A stretch of DNA of 30,931 nt from CAYSHJ01 sp964589725 (GCA_964589725.1 CAZPUJ010000089.1:1-30931), one strand, 5' to 3'; positions 9,869 to 19,061 are shown, numbered from the stretch's first letter. Program-made: numbers and translations. The notes: generated by a model not told the origin, from the letters alone.

Positions 9869-10957
9869 TCAGTCTTCCGCTCTGCCGACGCAGCGGCCGT
9901 CCGGGGCGAAGTACAGGGCATGCGAAACATCCAGGCCGAATGCCGTGGTCGCGCCGACCTCATACCCACAGATGCCATGCGACTGTGAAACCCAGGTAAG
10001 CCCTTGCAGATCGAAGTGCACGACACTCTCCGAGCCGCTGATCTCAGCGATCGCGACGCGCCCTTCCACCCTGATTGCGCCCGCCGCTTCGCCGGCCAGC
10101 GGCTGCACACGATGCGGTCGCAAGCCCAGGGTGTATGGGCCGTCGGCGAGTTGCGCGAGTCCGCGTTCGGCCGGCCACGAGGCCACGTCGGGGAGTTCGA
10201 AGCGCCCGCCGCGTTTCACGACCGGCGCGCAATTCATCGGCGGATCGGAAAAGGCGCGCGCGGCAAGCAAATCTGCCGGTCGGCGATAGACCTCTGCTGT
10301 CGCTCCGAACTGGGTGATCCTGCCCTCGTGAATCGTCGCGGTGTGGCCACCGAGCAGCAGTGCTTCGGCAGGCTCGGTCGTCGCATAGACCACCGTGCAG
10401 TCCCGGTCGGCGAAGATGCGCGGCAACTCGTCGCGCAGCGCTTCGCGCAGTTTGTAGTCGAGATTGGCAAGCGGTTCGTCGAGCAGCACGAGACCGGCAT
10501 CCTTGACCAGCGCGCGCGCAAGTGCGGTCCGCTGCTGTTGCCCACCCGACAATTCGCCCGGCCGCCGGTCCAGCAAGGGGGACAGTTGCAGGAGTTCCGC
10601 AATGCGTCCGACCCTCGCCTTGATTTCCGTGCGGTTCGCGCGCGCGACCCGGAGTGGCGATGCAATGTTCTCGAAGACGCTCAAGTGCCCGTAATTGATG
10701 AACTGCTGATAGACCATCGCGACGCCGCGGGCGCGCACCGGCACGCCGGTGACATCGCACCCGTCGGCCCACAGCGTGCCCGCGGTCGGCTTCAGCAGGC
10801 CCGCCATCAGGCGCATCAACGTGGTCTTGCCGGCCAGCGTCGGTCCGAGCAGGACGTTGAGTCCCCGCGGTGAGAACGCAATGTCGGTCGGGTGGATATG
10901 CGCCTGGCCATCCACGCGCAGTTCGACGCCGCGAAGTTCGAGTCCCGATCGGGTCAC
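9869..10957 (-). CDS. glpS: ABC transporter ATP-binding protein, GlpS-like
   Basis: A 362-residue ATPase that pairs with the neighbouring one. Walker A reads GPTLAGKTT, an uncommon but family-typical form. The signature LSGGQQQRTALARALVK is intact, followed by Walker B LVLLDEPLANLDYKLREALR. The switch position reads YATTEPAEA where most ABC ATPases have a His, so this subunit seems to lack the switch histidine while its partner lacks the signature. That complementarity fits a heterodimer with one competent ATP site. The GTG at 10957 starts 11 bases after the binding-protein stop and is the best start before the conserved domain; the longer frame upstream only shadows that gene. Confidence 0.77.
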   Translation of the reverse strand: MTRSGLELRGVELRVDGQAHIHPTDIAFSPRGLNVLLGPTLAGKTTLMRLMAGLLKPTAGTLWADGCDVTGVPVRARGVAMVYQQFINYGHLSVFENIASPLRVARANRTEIKARVGRIAELLQLSPLLDRRPGELSGGQQQRTALARALVKDAGLVLLDEPLANLDYKLREALRDELPRIFADRDCTVVYATTEPAEALLLGGHTATIHEGRITQFGATAEVYRRPADLLAARAFSDPPMNCAPVVKRGGRFELPDVASWPAERGLAQLADGPYTLGLRPHRVQPLAGEAAGAIRVEGRVAIAEISGSESVVHFDLQGLTWVSQSHGICGYEVGATTAFGLDVSHALYFAPDGRCVGRAED

Positions 10958-10968
10958 GAAGTTGTCTT

Positions 10969-12717
10969 TCAGGGCTTCGCCGCCCAGCGCTTCACCAGTT
11001 CGTCGTAGTCGATGGTCTGGCCTTTGGGTTTTTCGTTGGCGAGCCTGGCCTTCGGGCCGTCGGGCTTGCCGAGCCATGCCTTCGGGTCCTTCGGCTTGTT
11101 CAGGCGTGGGCCGCAACCGCCGTAGGTCTTTGCCTTTTCATCCGCCGACTGCATGCGCGCCATCACGTCATCCATTTCGCCGGCCAGCTGGTCCATCGCC
11201 TGCTGGGCAGTGGATGCGCCGGAGTTCACCTCGCCGATGTTCTGCCACCAGAGTTGCGCGAGCTTCGGATAGTCAGGCACGTTGATGCCGGTCGGCGTCC
11301 ACAGCACGCGATCGGGCGGGCGGTAGAACTCGATCATGCCCCCGAGCTTCGGCGCGCGATCGGTGAAGGACTTGTGCCGGATCGTGCTGTCGCGGATGAA
11401 TGTCAGCCCGACCTGGCTCTTTTTCACGTCCACCGTCTTGGAGACGGTGAATTGCGCATAGAGCCAGGCAGCCTTGCGGCGATTCACCGGCGTGGACTTG
11501 AGCATCGTCCACGAACCCGCGTCCTGATAGCCGAGCTTCATGCCTTCCTGCCAATACGGCCCGTGCGGCGACGGCGCCATGCGCCACAGCGGCATGCCCT
11601 TGTCGTCGACGGTGTTGTTGCCGTCCTTCCTGGGCCTGACCATCTCCGACGTGAAGGCGGTGTACCAGAAGATCTGCTGCGCGACATTGCCCTGCGACAG
11701 CGCCGGCAACGACTAGTAGAAATCGTAAGCGGCAGCGCCGGGCGGTGCGTACTTGCGCAGCCATTCGTCCCACTTCGCAATCGCGTATACCGCAGCCGGA
11801 CCATTGGTCTCGCCACCACGGGTGACCGACGCGCCGGCCGGATTGCAGGACCCCTTCTCCATCCGGATGCCCCACTCGTCGATCGGGCGGCCATTCGGCA
11901 GTCCTTTCGAACTCGCACCGGCCATCGACAGCCACGCATCGGTCATACGCCAGCCGAGATCCGGCGCGCGCTTGCCGTAGTCCATGTGGCCGTAGATGCG
12001 CTTGCCGTCGAGCTGCTTCACCTGATTGCTGAAGAAATCGGCGATGTCCTCGTAGGCGGACCAGTTCACCGGCACGCCCAGTTCGTAGCCGTACTTCTGC
12101 TTGAACCGCTTCTTGAGGTCGGGGCGCCTGAACCAGTCGTAACGGAACCAGTACAGGTTGGCGAATTGCTGGTCGGGCAGCTGCCAGATCTTGCCGTCAG
12201 GGCCGGTCGTGAACGAAATGCCGATGAAGTCCTTGAGGTCGAGCGTCGGCAGCGTCACGGCCTTGCCCTCGCCCGCCATCCAGTCGGTGAGGTTCACCGC
12301 TGACTGCAGGCGCGAGTGCGTACCGATCAGGTCGGAGTCGTTGATGTAGGCGTCATACAGGTTGCGGTTGGTCTGCATCTGCGTCTGCACCGCCTGCACG
12401 ACTTCGCCCTCGCCCAGCACCTGGTGATTGACCTTGATACCGGTGATCTCCGCGAAAGCCTTCGCCAGGGTCTTCGACTCATATTCATGTGTCGGGATCG
12501 TCTCCGACAGCACGTTGATCTCCATGCCCTTGAATGGCTTCGCGGCGTTGACGAACCATTCCATCTCCTTCAACTGCTGCTCTTTCGAGAGCGTCGAAGG
12601 CTGGAACTCTGTGTCAACCCATCGTTTCGCTGCGGCCGTGTCGGCATGGCTCACGGTGATGCCTGCGGTCGCCAGGACGGTCGCGAGGATTCCTGCTGCC
12701 AGCTGTTTTTTTCTCAT
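10969..12717 (-). pseudogene. glpV: Glycerol ABC transporter substrate-binding protein (GlpV-like), interrupted by an in-frame amber codon
   Basis: The full frame from ATG 12717 to the TGA at 10969 is 582 codons, but codon 335 (bases 11715-11713) is TAG. Both sides stay in the same frame: upstream ends YDFY, downstream resumes SLPALSQGNVAQQIFWYT. A one-base change from CAG (Gln) explains this, and I recall Gln here in relatives. Features: signal peptide (MRKKQLAAGILATVLATAGI, cleavage after SHA, about residue 25), then a large periplasmic solute-binding protein. GGAG sits 5 bases before the ATG. It is the first gene of the operon, so the defect may also reduce downstream expression. Four other genes here stop at TAG, so amber recoding is unlikely. 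It could be a real null mutation, a sequencing error, or read-through. Confidence 0.8.
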
Positions 12718-12874
12718 GATGACTCCGATCCCGTGGGCACCGAGTGATCCGCGGCATCGTATCAGCGAACTGCAAACCAATGTAATGACGGTGAAGCGGG
12801 GACTATATCCCTGTATCGCCCTTCACGGCCCGGGCGGTTTCGCGCATGATCGGCTATCCGCAGTCGAGCCCCCA
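12718..12874. promoter_or_regulatory. Divergent intergenic region with inverted repeats
   Basis: This 157-base gap separates the minus-strand transporter operon from the plus-strand methyltransferase operon, so it must hold promoters for both. GTGAAG at 12791-12796 pairs with CTTCAC at 12821-12826. Inside that loop is a small hairpin, GGGA-CTATA-TCCC (12799-12811). No convincing -35/-10 pair is visible on either strand. The hairpins could be a regulator site, but the evidence is weak. Confidence 0.35.
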
Positions 12875-13714
12875 ATGACCAAGCGGTCTGACGCCGAGGA
12901 CTTCCAGGCTGAAATCATCCGGCGCTACGACGCGCCGATGTACCGGGCCATGCTCGAGGTCTATGGCGACCAGATTCATCCTGGGTTCCTGGAAGGCGAT
13001 GACGACGACCTGCGGGAAGCGGCGCTGCGCGCGACCGCCCGGCTGGCCGAACTGGCTCGCATCGCTGCCGGCGCGAGCGTGCTCGAGACCGCGTGCGGCG
13101 TCGGCGGCACGGCGCGATACCTTGCAGGAATGCGTGGCGCGAGGGTCGTTGCCACCAATATCGCGCGCTCCCAGCTCGCTATCGCAGAGCAATGGACCCT
13201 GAATGCGGCCGGCGCCGAGCGCATCCGCTTCGAGTACGCCGATTACCATTCGCTGCCCTACGCTGATTCGAGTTTTGACGTCTACTGGTGCCAGGACTCG
13301 CTGCTGTTTTCGATGGATAAGCCGCGTGCCCTGGCTGAGGCGGCGCGCGTGGTGCGCCCCGGCGGCACCATTGCGATCTCGGACCTCGTCGTCGTCGGCA
13401 CGCCGGCGCCAGTCGCCGCTGCCCTCCTCACTGAGATCTCGGCGCCCGGTTTCTGGTCCGCCGAGGATTATCGAGTGGGACTCGCCGCGGCCGGATTCGA
13501 AGCGATCGTCACGGAGGACTGGAGCCGCCATGTGCTGCCGGCGTTCGACCGCCTCGCGGCCGACATCGCAGCCAAGCGCGCGCGCCTCGCCGCGATCGCG
13601 AGCGACGCGGATGTGGTGGAGACGCTGCAACGCTATGCGTTGTGGTGCAAGGCGGCGCGCACCGGCAACCTCGGCTGGTTTGCACTCGTCGGAACGCGGC
13701 AGTCGAGCACGTGA
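12875..13714 (+). CDS. SAM-dependent methyltransferase, small-molecule N-methyltransferase type
   Basis: A 279-residue class I methyltransferase. Motif I is VLETACGVGGTARYLA (residues 69-84), followed by the motif DVYWCQDSLLFSMDK and RVVRPGGTIAISDLVV. The spacing and the WCQD...R.VRPGG...SDL pattern recall the sarcosine/dimethylglycine and phosphoethanolamine N-methyltransferases, so an amine or phospho-amine acceptor is plausible, though not proved. The ATG at 12875 is just before the conserved start; an in-frame ATG at 12785 would add 30 residues with no visible domain, and neither has a strong ribosome site. Its stop overlaps the next start (GTGA), so the two are translationally coupled. 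Confidence 0.8.
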   Translation: MTKRSDAEDFQAEIIRRYDAPMYRAMLEVYGDQIHPGFLEGDDDDLREAALRATARLAELARIAAGASVLETACGVGGTARYLAGMRGARVVATNIARSQLAIAEQWTLNAAGAERIRFEYADYHSLPYADSSFDVYWCQDSLLFSMDKPRALAEAARVVRPGGTIAISDLVVVGTPAPVAAALLTEISAPGFWSAEDYRVGLAAAGFEAIVTEDWSRHVLPAFDRLAADIAAKRARLAAIASDADVVETLQRYALWCKAARTGNLGWFALVGTRQSST

Positions 13715-14646
13715 CAAGCGCGGCCGACCGCGCGACCGCACTGGCGGCGATTGCAACCGTGCCCCGACTTGATCGCCTCGATGCAGCGACACTCGACATC
13801 GTGCGCCTGGGAGGGTTGACCAACCTGGTGTTCCGTGTCCAGGACGGTGCCGAGGCATATTGCCTTCGCGTTCCCGGCAAGGGCACCGCCGCCTATATCA
13901 ATCGCGGCGTCGAGGCCGTCAACGCGCGCGCAGCGGCGGCGGCCAGGGTCAGCCCCGAAGTGCTGCATTTCGGCAACGACGGCATCATGGTCACGCGGTT
14001 CCTCACCGGCTGCGTCACGATGACCCCCGAAACGCTGCGCACGACGCCCGGCGCCCCAGCTCGCGTCGCCCGCGCGTTCCGCCGGCTGCATCGGTGCGGC
14101 CGGGTGTTCGAGTTCCGCTTCGAACTGTTTGCGATGATCGATGGCTATCTCGCGCATCTGGACAAGCTTGGAGCGAGCTTGCCGGAGGGTTATCACGAGA
14201 CTGTGGCCAGGGCACAGGTCGTACGCGAGGCGTTGGCGGCACGTCCGCTGCCGCTCGCGCCCTGCCACTGCGATCCCTTGTGCGAAAACCTGCTCGATGA
14301 CGGCCGGCACATGTGGCTCGTCGACTGGGAATACTCGGGCATGAATGACCCGATGTGGGACCTCGGCGACCTTTCGGTCGAGGCCGGATTCGATCCTGAG
14401 CATGAACGCGAGATGCTCGAGGCTTATTTCGACGGGCCGGCGCGCCCCGCCGATCTGGGCCGCATGGTCATTTACAAGGCCATGTGCGATCTGCTGTGGA
14501 CGCTGTGGGGACTGATCCAGCACGCCAACAACAATCCTGTCGACGATTTCTGGGGCTATGCCGTTAACCGTTTCGCGCGCTGCCGTGCGCTGATGGCAAC
14601 GCCCGCCTTCGCGGCCCACGTCGGCGCGATCAGTGGGGCGGAATGA
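13711..14646 (+). CDS. Choline/ethanolamine-kinase-like phosphotransferase
   Basis: A 311-residue member of the aminoglycoside phosphotransferase/choline kinase superfamily. The N-terminal lobe has LGGLTNLVFRV and an ATP-lysine-type region (CLRVPGKGTAAYINR). The catalytic loop HCDPLCEN gives His186, Asp188 and Asn193. The metal-binding segment VDWEYSGMNDPMWDLGDLS (Asp205) is very close to that of LicA-type choline kinases. It starts with GTG overlapping the methyltransferase stop and ends by overlapping the next ATG. A kinase for choline, ethanolamine or a related amino alcohol is the favoured reading; thiamine or other small alcohols remain possible. Confidence 0.78.
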   Translation: MTSAADRATALAAIATVPRLDRLDAATLDIVRLGGLTNLVFRVQDGAEAYCLRVPGKGTAAYINRGVEAVNARAAAAARVSPEVLHFGNDGIMVTRFLTGCVTMTPETLRTTPGAPARVARAFRRLHRCGRVFEFRFELFAMIDGYLAHLDKLGASLPEGYHETVARAQVVREALAARPLPLAPCHCDPLCENLLDDGRHMWLVDWEYSGMNDPMWDLGDLSVEAGFDPEHEREMLEAYFDGPARPADLGRMVIYKAMCDLLWTLWGLIQHANNNPVDDFWGYAVNRFARCRALMATPAFAAHVGAISGAE

Positions 14647-16229
14647 CTCGCGACCGCGATGCGCTCTATCGTGAGGTCATGCACCAGGTGCAGGCGCGCA
14701 ACTGGCGCGAAGCCGATGCACGCTGCCGGGAACTGAATGCCGCCGATCGCGCATTCGCGCCGGGCTTGCTGCTGGGGAGCGTGATCGCCCAGCATCTGGA
14801 TGAGCATGACCGGGCGTTGCAGTTCGCCGAACGCGCCGTCACTGTCGCCCCGAAAGACCCGTCGGCGCACCTGCGCCAGGCGCAGTGCCTCGATGGATTG
14901 CGGCGCCGGCCGGAGGCGCTGCGCGCTGCAGCGGAAGCTGAGCGCGCATCTGACGGCAACCCGCGCGCGCTCGCGGCGATTGGCCTGTTCTACAGTACCG
15001 CGGACGAGCACTTTCTGGCGCTGGCCGCCTACGACCGCGCCTGCCGTGAGTCACCCGACAACACGCGACTGCTGTTCAGCCGCGCCGTCGCCCGCAGGGC
15101 CGTTGGTCAAATCGAGGGCGCGGAAGACGACTACGACCGAGTCCTCGAGCTGGATCCGAAGCACTACGAGGGTTACACGAATCGATCCAACTTGCGCACG
15201 CAGACGCCGGATCGAAATCACGTGGCTTTTCTCGAGCATCTGCTCGAGCGTGGTAGCGCTGACGAGCATGGAGAAGTGCAGCTGTGCTACGCGCTCGCAA
15301 AGGAATATGCGGACCTGGAGAGGCATGCCGATTCGTGGGCGGTGCTGGAACGCGGCGCGCAGCTCCGCCGCTGGCAATTGAACTACGACATCACTGCCGA
15401 TCTGGATACCGGCGACCGGCTGATTGAAGCCTTTCCCACTGGTCCTCCGCAACCGACCGCAGGGGCGGCGGTCGATGCACCGATATTTATCGTCGGTCTT
15501 CCACGCGCCGGCTCGACGCTGGTCGAGCGCATCCTGTCGAGTCACTCGCAGGTCCAGGCAGCAGGCGAATTACGTCACTTCATGCTTGCGATTACTGCAG
15601 CCGTACGCAAGATGAGCGAGTCCGGCGATCCGCCGTTGCGCCAAGGCATCGCGCAGTTGCCACAGCTCGATTTTGCTGCGCTCGGCCGCGATTACATGGC
15701 GCGCTGCCAGCCGGTCACCGGCGACGGACGGCGGTTCATCGACAAGATGCCGGTCAACTACCAGCACTGCGGCCTGATTCGCCGCGCGTTGCCGAACGCC
15801 AGGATCGTGCACGTCGCACGCGGTCCGCTCGCCGCCTGTTACGCCATTTACAAGATGTTGTTCAAGGATGGTTACCCGTACTCCTACGACCTCTGGGAGA
15901 TTGCCGAGTACTACATTTCTTACCGCCGGCTCATGGATCACTGGCAGCGCACGATGCCAGGCGCCATTTACGACCTGTCCTATGAGCGCCTCGTTGCCGA
16001 CCAGCCCGGCGAAACGAGACGGCTGCTCGAGTTCTGCGGCCTGGAATGGGAAGACGCGTGTCTCGATTTCCACCTGAATCCTGCCGCGAGCACGACCGCG
16101 AGCGCGCACCAGGTGCGCCAGCCGATTTACCAATCCGCCGTAAACGAGTGGCGCAACTACGCCCCGCAACTCGCCGGGCTGCGCGCCCACCTGGAAGCGG
16201 CGGGAATCGCGGTCGAGTCGCACAGCTGA
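14643..16229 (+). CDS. TPR-repeat sulfotransferase
   Basis: A 528-residue two-domain protein. Residues about 1-230 form tetratricopeptide-type helical repeats (for example RALQFAERAVTVAPKDPSAH, AYDRACRESPDNTRLLFSRA, DYDRVLELDPKHYEGYTNR). From about residue 280 lies a PAPS-dependent sulfotransferase domain: the 5'-phosphosulfate loop FIVGLPRAGSTLVERILSSH at 281-300 and the 3'-phosphate region ARIVHVARGPLAACYAIYK. No signal peptide is seen, so it should be cytoplasmic. The start overlaps the kinase stop (ATGA). Family members act on tyrosine, glycans or small molecules; the substrate here cannot be read from the sequence. Its coupling to a methyltransferase and kinase suggests a small-molecule or lipid-headgroup acceptor (inference). 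Confidence 0.82.
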   Translation: MTRDRDALYREVMHQVQARNWREADARCRELNAADRAFAPGLLLGSVIAQHLDEHDRALQFAERAVTVAPKDPSAHLRQAQCLDGLRRRPEALRAAAEAERASDGNPRALAAIGLFYSTADEHFLALAAYDRACRESPDNTRLLFSRAVARRAVGQIEGAEDDYDRVLELDPKHYEGYTNRSNLRTQTPDRNHVAFLEHLLERGSADEHGEVQLCYALAKEYADLERHADSWAVLERGAQLRRWQLNYDITADLDTGDRLIEAFPTGPPQPTAGAAVDAPIFIVGLPRAGSTLVERILSSHSQVQAAGELRHFMLAITAAVRKMSESGDPPLRQGIAQLPQLDFAALGRDYMARCQPVTGDGRRFIDKMPVNYQHCGLIRRALPNARIVHVARGPLAACYAIYKMLFKDGYPYSYDLWEIAEYYISYRRLMDHWQRTMPGAIYDLSYERLVADQPGETRRLLEFCGLEWEDACLDFHLNPAASTTASAHQVRQPIYQSAVNEWRNYAPQLAGLRAHLEAAGIAVESHS

Positions 16230-16246
16230 CCCGGTCGTATGCAAAG

Positions 16247-16963
16247 ATGATCCCGATGACCAGACCAAGGCCAGTGCGCGCGGTGCTTTTCGACCTGGAC
16301 GGCACGCTGGTCGACAGCGAGATCCACACCGACCAGGCGATCAGCGCCGCCCTTGCGCAATATGGAATCGCGGACTTCAGGCTGCCGCACACCGAAACCC
16401 AGGGCCGCACCTGGGTCTATATCGCCGGCATCATCCGGGCTCGCACGAACATAGACCGCGCCGTGCCGGTAATCGCCGCCGATCTGCTGACGAAATGGAA
16501 CGACGTTGCAACGGACGTGAAGCCGATTCCCGGCGCACCGGAAGCCGTGCGCACCGCGGCGGCGTGCAATCTGAAACTCGGCGTCGTGTCGTCGAGCCCG
16601 CGTTCCGTGATCGACTCGTTTCTAGACAAGCTCGGCGTCGGCGACTGCATCGACCAGAGCGCGCGCATCGGTGGCGATGCGGTCAGCAACACCAAGCCCG
16701 ATCCGGAGGGTTACCTGCTCGCGGCACGCACGCTCGGCGTCAATCCCGCCGACGCCCTGGTGTTTGAGGACAGCCGTGCCGGGCTGATGGCGGCAAGAGC
16801 TGCCGGCATGCGCTCCGTTTTCGTCACCTGCTGCGCGTCGGACATCGCCGATAATATTGCGCTCGCCACCGCCAGTTGCACCCACTACCGGACGTTGCCG
16901 CCACGATTCTGGGATGAACTGGCGGACGGCAGCTGCGACCTCACCCGCAGGTCATTTGAATGA
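16247..16963 (+). CDS. HAD-superfamily phosphatase (beta-phosphoglucomutase/phosphoglycolate phosphatase-like)
   Basis: A 238-residue haloacid dehalogenase family hydrolase. Motif I is FDLDGTLVDS with nucleophile Asp16 and acid/base Asp18. A helical cap follows (about 25-90). Motif II is in VVSSSPRSV, motif III lysine in SNTKPDPEGYLLA, and motif IV is LVFEDSRAGLMAA. This is the pattern of small phospho-sugar or phospho-alcohol phosphatases. The ATG at 16247 is used; a second in-frame ATG at 16256 is nearly as good. Its stop overlaps the transporter start (ATGA), and it follows the sulfotransferase by 17 bases. It may remove phosphate from a product of the operon, or act on glycerol phosphate; both are guesses. 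Confidence 0.82.
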   Translation: MIPMTRPRPVRAVLFDLDGTLVDSEIHTDQAISAALAQYGIADFRLPHTETQGRTWVYIAGIIRARTNIDRAVPVIAADLLTKWNDVATDVKPIPGAPEAVRTAAACNLKLGVVSSSPRSVIDSFLDKLGVGDCIDQSARIGGDAVSNTKPDPEGYLLAARTLGVNPADALVFEDSRAGLMAARAAGMRSVFVTCCASDIADNIALATASCTHYRTLPPRFWDELADGSCDLTRRSFE

Positions 16964-18243
16964 ATGCAGCCAATCCCGAGTTGTTGCGCCGCTATCGCGT
17001 GCAGCTGTTCACCGCGACCTGGCTTTCATATGCCGGCTTCTACTTCGCCCGGAAGGTTTACGCGGTCCTGAAGCATCCGCTCAAAGAGCAGTTTGGCCTC
17101 GACGATGTCCAGATCGCCTGGCCGTGGACCATCTATCTCATCACTTACATGCTGGGTCAGTTCCTCGCGGCGTGGCTTGGAAGGCGGATGGAAAGCCGGC
17201 GCGTGCTCGCCTACGGCATGTGCATTGCGGCCGCGTGCAATATTGCACTGGGATGGCTCGTCGATTCGCATCTCGCGAGCGTGTTCCTGTGGATGTGCGT
17301 GACCATGGGAATCCACGGCCTCGCGCAGGCCACAGGCTGGCCGCACAACGTCGCCTTGTTCGCGAACTGGACGCGCCGTTCCGAACGCGGAACGCTGTTC
17401 GGCTTCTGGGGCACTTGCTACCAGCTGGGGAGCGTCGCTGGAAAGGGACTGGCCGGTTTCCTGCTCGGCTGGCTGGGAATGGCGTGGTCATTCTTCGGCT
17501 CCAGCATCGTGCTGCTCGCGTTCACCGTCTACTTCGTCGTGTACGCGCGCGAGCGGCCGGAGTCGGTCGGACTTTCGCTTGAAGACGATGCGGAGCCGGA
17601 CGCCCCCGCAGTTGACAAGCGCGGAACAGGCGCAGCCCGTGAGCCGCCGCTGCCAACGGGCTTCATCGGCGCGATCGTCGTGATGGGCTTGATCTACTTC
17701 GGCTTCAAATTCCTGCGCTACGCCCTCGACAGCTGGTCCACGCTGATCCTCGGCGAGCATTTCGGAATGACCACATCCATCGCTGCCTACTGGTCCACCG
17801 CATTCGACTGGATCGGGTTCCTCGGCGTGATCGCCGGCGGTTATTGGTCGGACCGGATGCCGGGCTCAAGGCGCACACCGGTGATCTTCTGGATGGCCAC
17901 CGGCTGTCTGGTGTTCACGTCGCTGATGTGGTTCGTCGGATTGACGTCACCAGTGCTCTTCATTGCGCTGCTCGGCCTGATCGGATTTACGGCGATGGGT
18001 CCCGACTCGCTGCTTTCCGGCGCCTGCGCGATGGATATCGGAAGCCGGCGCCAGGCTGCGCTCGCTGCCGGCGTCATCAACGGTTTCGGGTCAATCGGTC
18101 CCATTCTGCAGGAACCGGTGATCGGCTGGCTGAAGCAGACGCGTGGTCTGGATGCGGTCTTCCTGCTGCTGGTCGGGGTCGTGTTTCTGACGACCGTCGC
18201 CACCGGGTTGTTCGCCAAATTCGAGCGACGCCGGGGAATCTGA
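16960..18243 (+). CDS. MFS transporter, organophosphate:phosphate antiporter (OPA) type
   Basis: A 427-residue, roughly 12-helix inner-membrane transporter. The N-terminus YAGFYFARKVYAVLKHPLKEQFGL resembles the conserved Y-x-x-F-Y-x-x-R-K segment of the OPA family (GlpT, UhpT, PgtP), whose arginine helps bind phosphate. A polar central loop (about 205-232) divides the two six-helix halves; the second starts at FIGAIVVMGLIYFGFKFLRYAL. OPA members exchange phosphorylated compounds, such as glycerol-3-phosphate, hexose phosphates or phosphoglycerates, for phosphate. The position at the end of the kinase/phosphatase operon is consistent with a phosphorylated substrate or product, but its identity is unknown. 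Confidence 0.8.
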   Translation: MNAANPELLRRYRVQLFTATWLSYAGFYFARKVYAVLKHPLKEQFGLDDVQIAWPWTIYLITYMLGQFLAAWLGRRMESRRVLAYGMCIAAACNIALGWLVDSHLASVFLWMCVTMGIHGLAQATGWPHNVALFANWTRRSERGTLFGFWGTCYQLGSVAGKGLAGFLLGWLGMAWSFFGSSIVLLAFTVYFVVYARERPESVGLSLEDDAEPDAPAVDKRGTGAAREPPLPTGFIGAIVVMGLIYFGFKFLRYALDSWSTLILGEHFGMTTSIAAYWSTAFDWIGFLGVIAGGYWSDRMPGSRRTPVIFWMATGCLVFTSLMWFVGLTSPVLFIALLGLIGFTAMGPDSLLSGACAMDIGSRRQAALAAGVINGFGSIGPILQEPVIGWLKQTRGLDAVFLLLVGVVFLTTVATGLFAKFERRRGI

Positions 18244-18249
18244 ACCAGG

Positions 18250-19044
18250 TCAAGACGTACCAAAAGGAATTTCGCGTGCAAGATGCTGGACCAGCGCGCG
18301 ATTGCCGAACAACGAGTCCACCTTGCCCGGCACCTGCGAGGGGCGAAGCAAGATCATCCCGCCTGCTTCCTCAATGAGCACCTGCGTCGGCAGAATGTCC
18401 CAGGGGTTCAGGACGGGATCCATCATTGCCCCGAGCGCGCCGCTGATTACGAGGCCGTGGCCGAAACAGTCCGTGTAGCCGCGCACAAATCCATGCAGCG
18501 CTGACAAGCGGCAGTAGTCCTCGTAACGACCGGCGGCAACGAACTGCGCCACATCGCCCACACCGATCACGGAGTCTTCGATCGCCACGGACTCCGGCAG
18601 GCGCAGGGCCGTTCCATTGCGGGTGACGCCCTGCCCCCTGGCGCCCGCATAGGTGACCCCAAGCATCGGCAGGTGGATGACACCCAATACCGGTCGTTCA
18701 TCCTGCATGTCCTGCAGGGCGATCAGCGTTCCACAGAGAGGAATGTTGTGAATGAAAGACTGGGTGCCGTCGATCGGATCCACCGTCCAGCGCCAGCGAG
18801 TCCCCTGCCCGGCAAGACCCTGCTCCTCGCCCAGGATATCCAGCGGCCCGAGCGAAGCTTTCGATAACAGGTGCGCGCGAATCACCGCTTCCGCCTCCTG
18901 ATCGGCGACCGTCACCGGTGATCCGTCGTGCTTCTGCCGCACCCCGAGTTGCTGACTGCCGAAGTACTTCTTGATGCAGACTGATGCGGCCAGTGCAGCG
19001 TCGACGGCGGTTTGCAACAATTGCTTCAGTTGTTCATCAGTCAT
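18250..19044 (-). CDS. Inositol-monophosphatase-family phosphatase (possible HisN-type)
   Basis: A 264-residue lithium-sensitive-type phosphatase. Metal-binding motifs are GEEQGL, WTVDPIDGTQSFIHNIP and the late WDILPTQVLIEEAGG, all as expected for inositol monophosphatase, 3'-nucleotidase CysQ and histidinol-phosphatase HisN enzymes. The ATG at 19044 is preferred over the preceding TTG. It converges on the OPA transporter, with 6 bases between the stops. If sulfotransferase chemistry is active here, a CysQ-like PAP phosphatase would be a useful partner, but the motif spacing does not let me choose between CysQ, HisN and inositol-phosphatase roles. Confidence 0.82.
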   Translation of the reverse strand: MTDEQLKQLLQTAVDAALAASVCIKKYFGSQQLGVRQKHDGSPVTVADQEAEAVIRAHLLSKASLGPLDILGEEQGLAGQGTRWRWTVDPIDGTQSFIHNIPLCGTLIALQDMQDERPVLGVIHLPMLGVTYAGARGQGVTRNGTALRLPESVAIEDSVIGVGDVAQFVAAGRYEDYCRLSALHGFVRGYTDCFGHGLVISGALGAMMDPVLNPWDILPTQVLIEEAGGMILLRPSQVPGKVDSLFGNRALVQHLAREIPFGTS

Positions 19045-19061
19045 CAAGCCCGCAGCATAGC

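Noticed and set aside
11713..11715. Amber codon as a selenocysteine- or pyrrolysine-like recoding event
   Set aside because: Selenocysteine uses TGA, no pyrrolysine machinery is in view, and TAG is used as an ordinary stop by other genes in the window.
11269..11935. A 220-codon minus-strand frame and other long antisense frames inside the binding-protein gene
   Set aside because: It is a shadow frame: low-complexity Arg/Ala/Gly composition and no recognisable motif, whereas the interrupted binding-protein frame has clear conserved sequence on both sides of the stop.
10870..12303. A 477-codon plus-strand open frame
   Set aside because: Antisense to the transporter ATPase and binding protein; the translation is Arg/Leu/His-rich and unlike any known family, as is common in GC-rich DNA.
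12785..12877. Upstream ATG 12785 as the methyltransferase start
   Set aside because: The extra 30 residues have no visible domain, and the conserved N-terminus begins near ATG 12875; kept as an alternative only.
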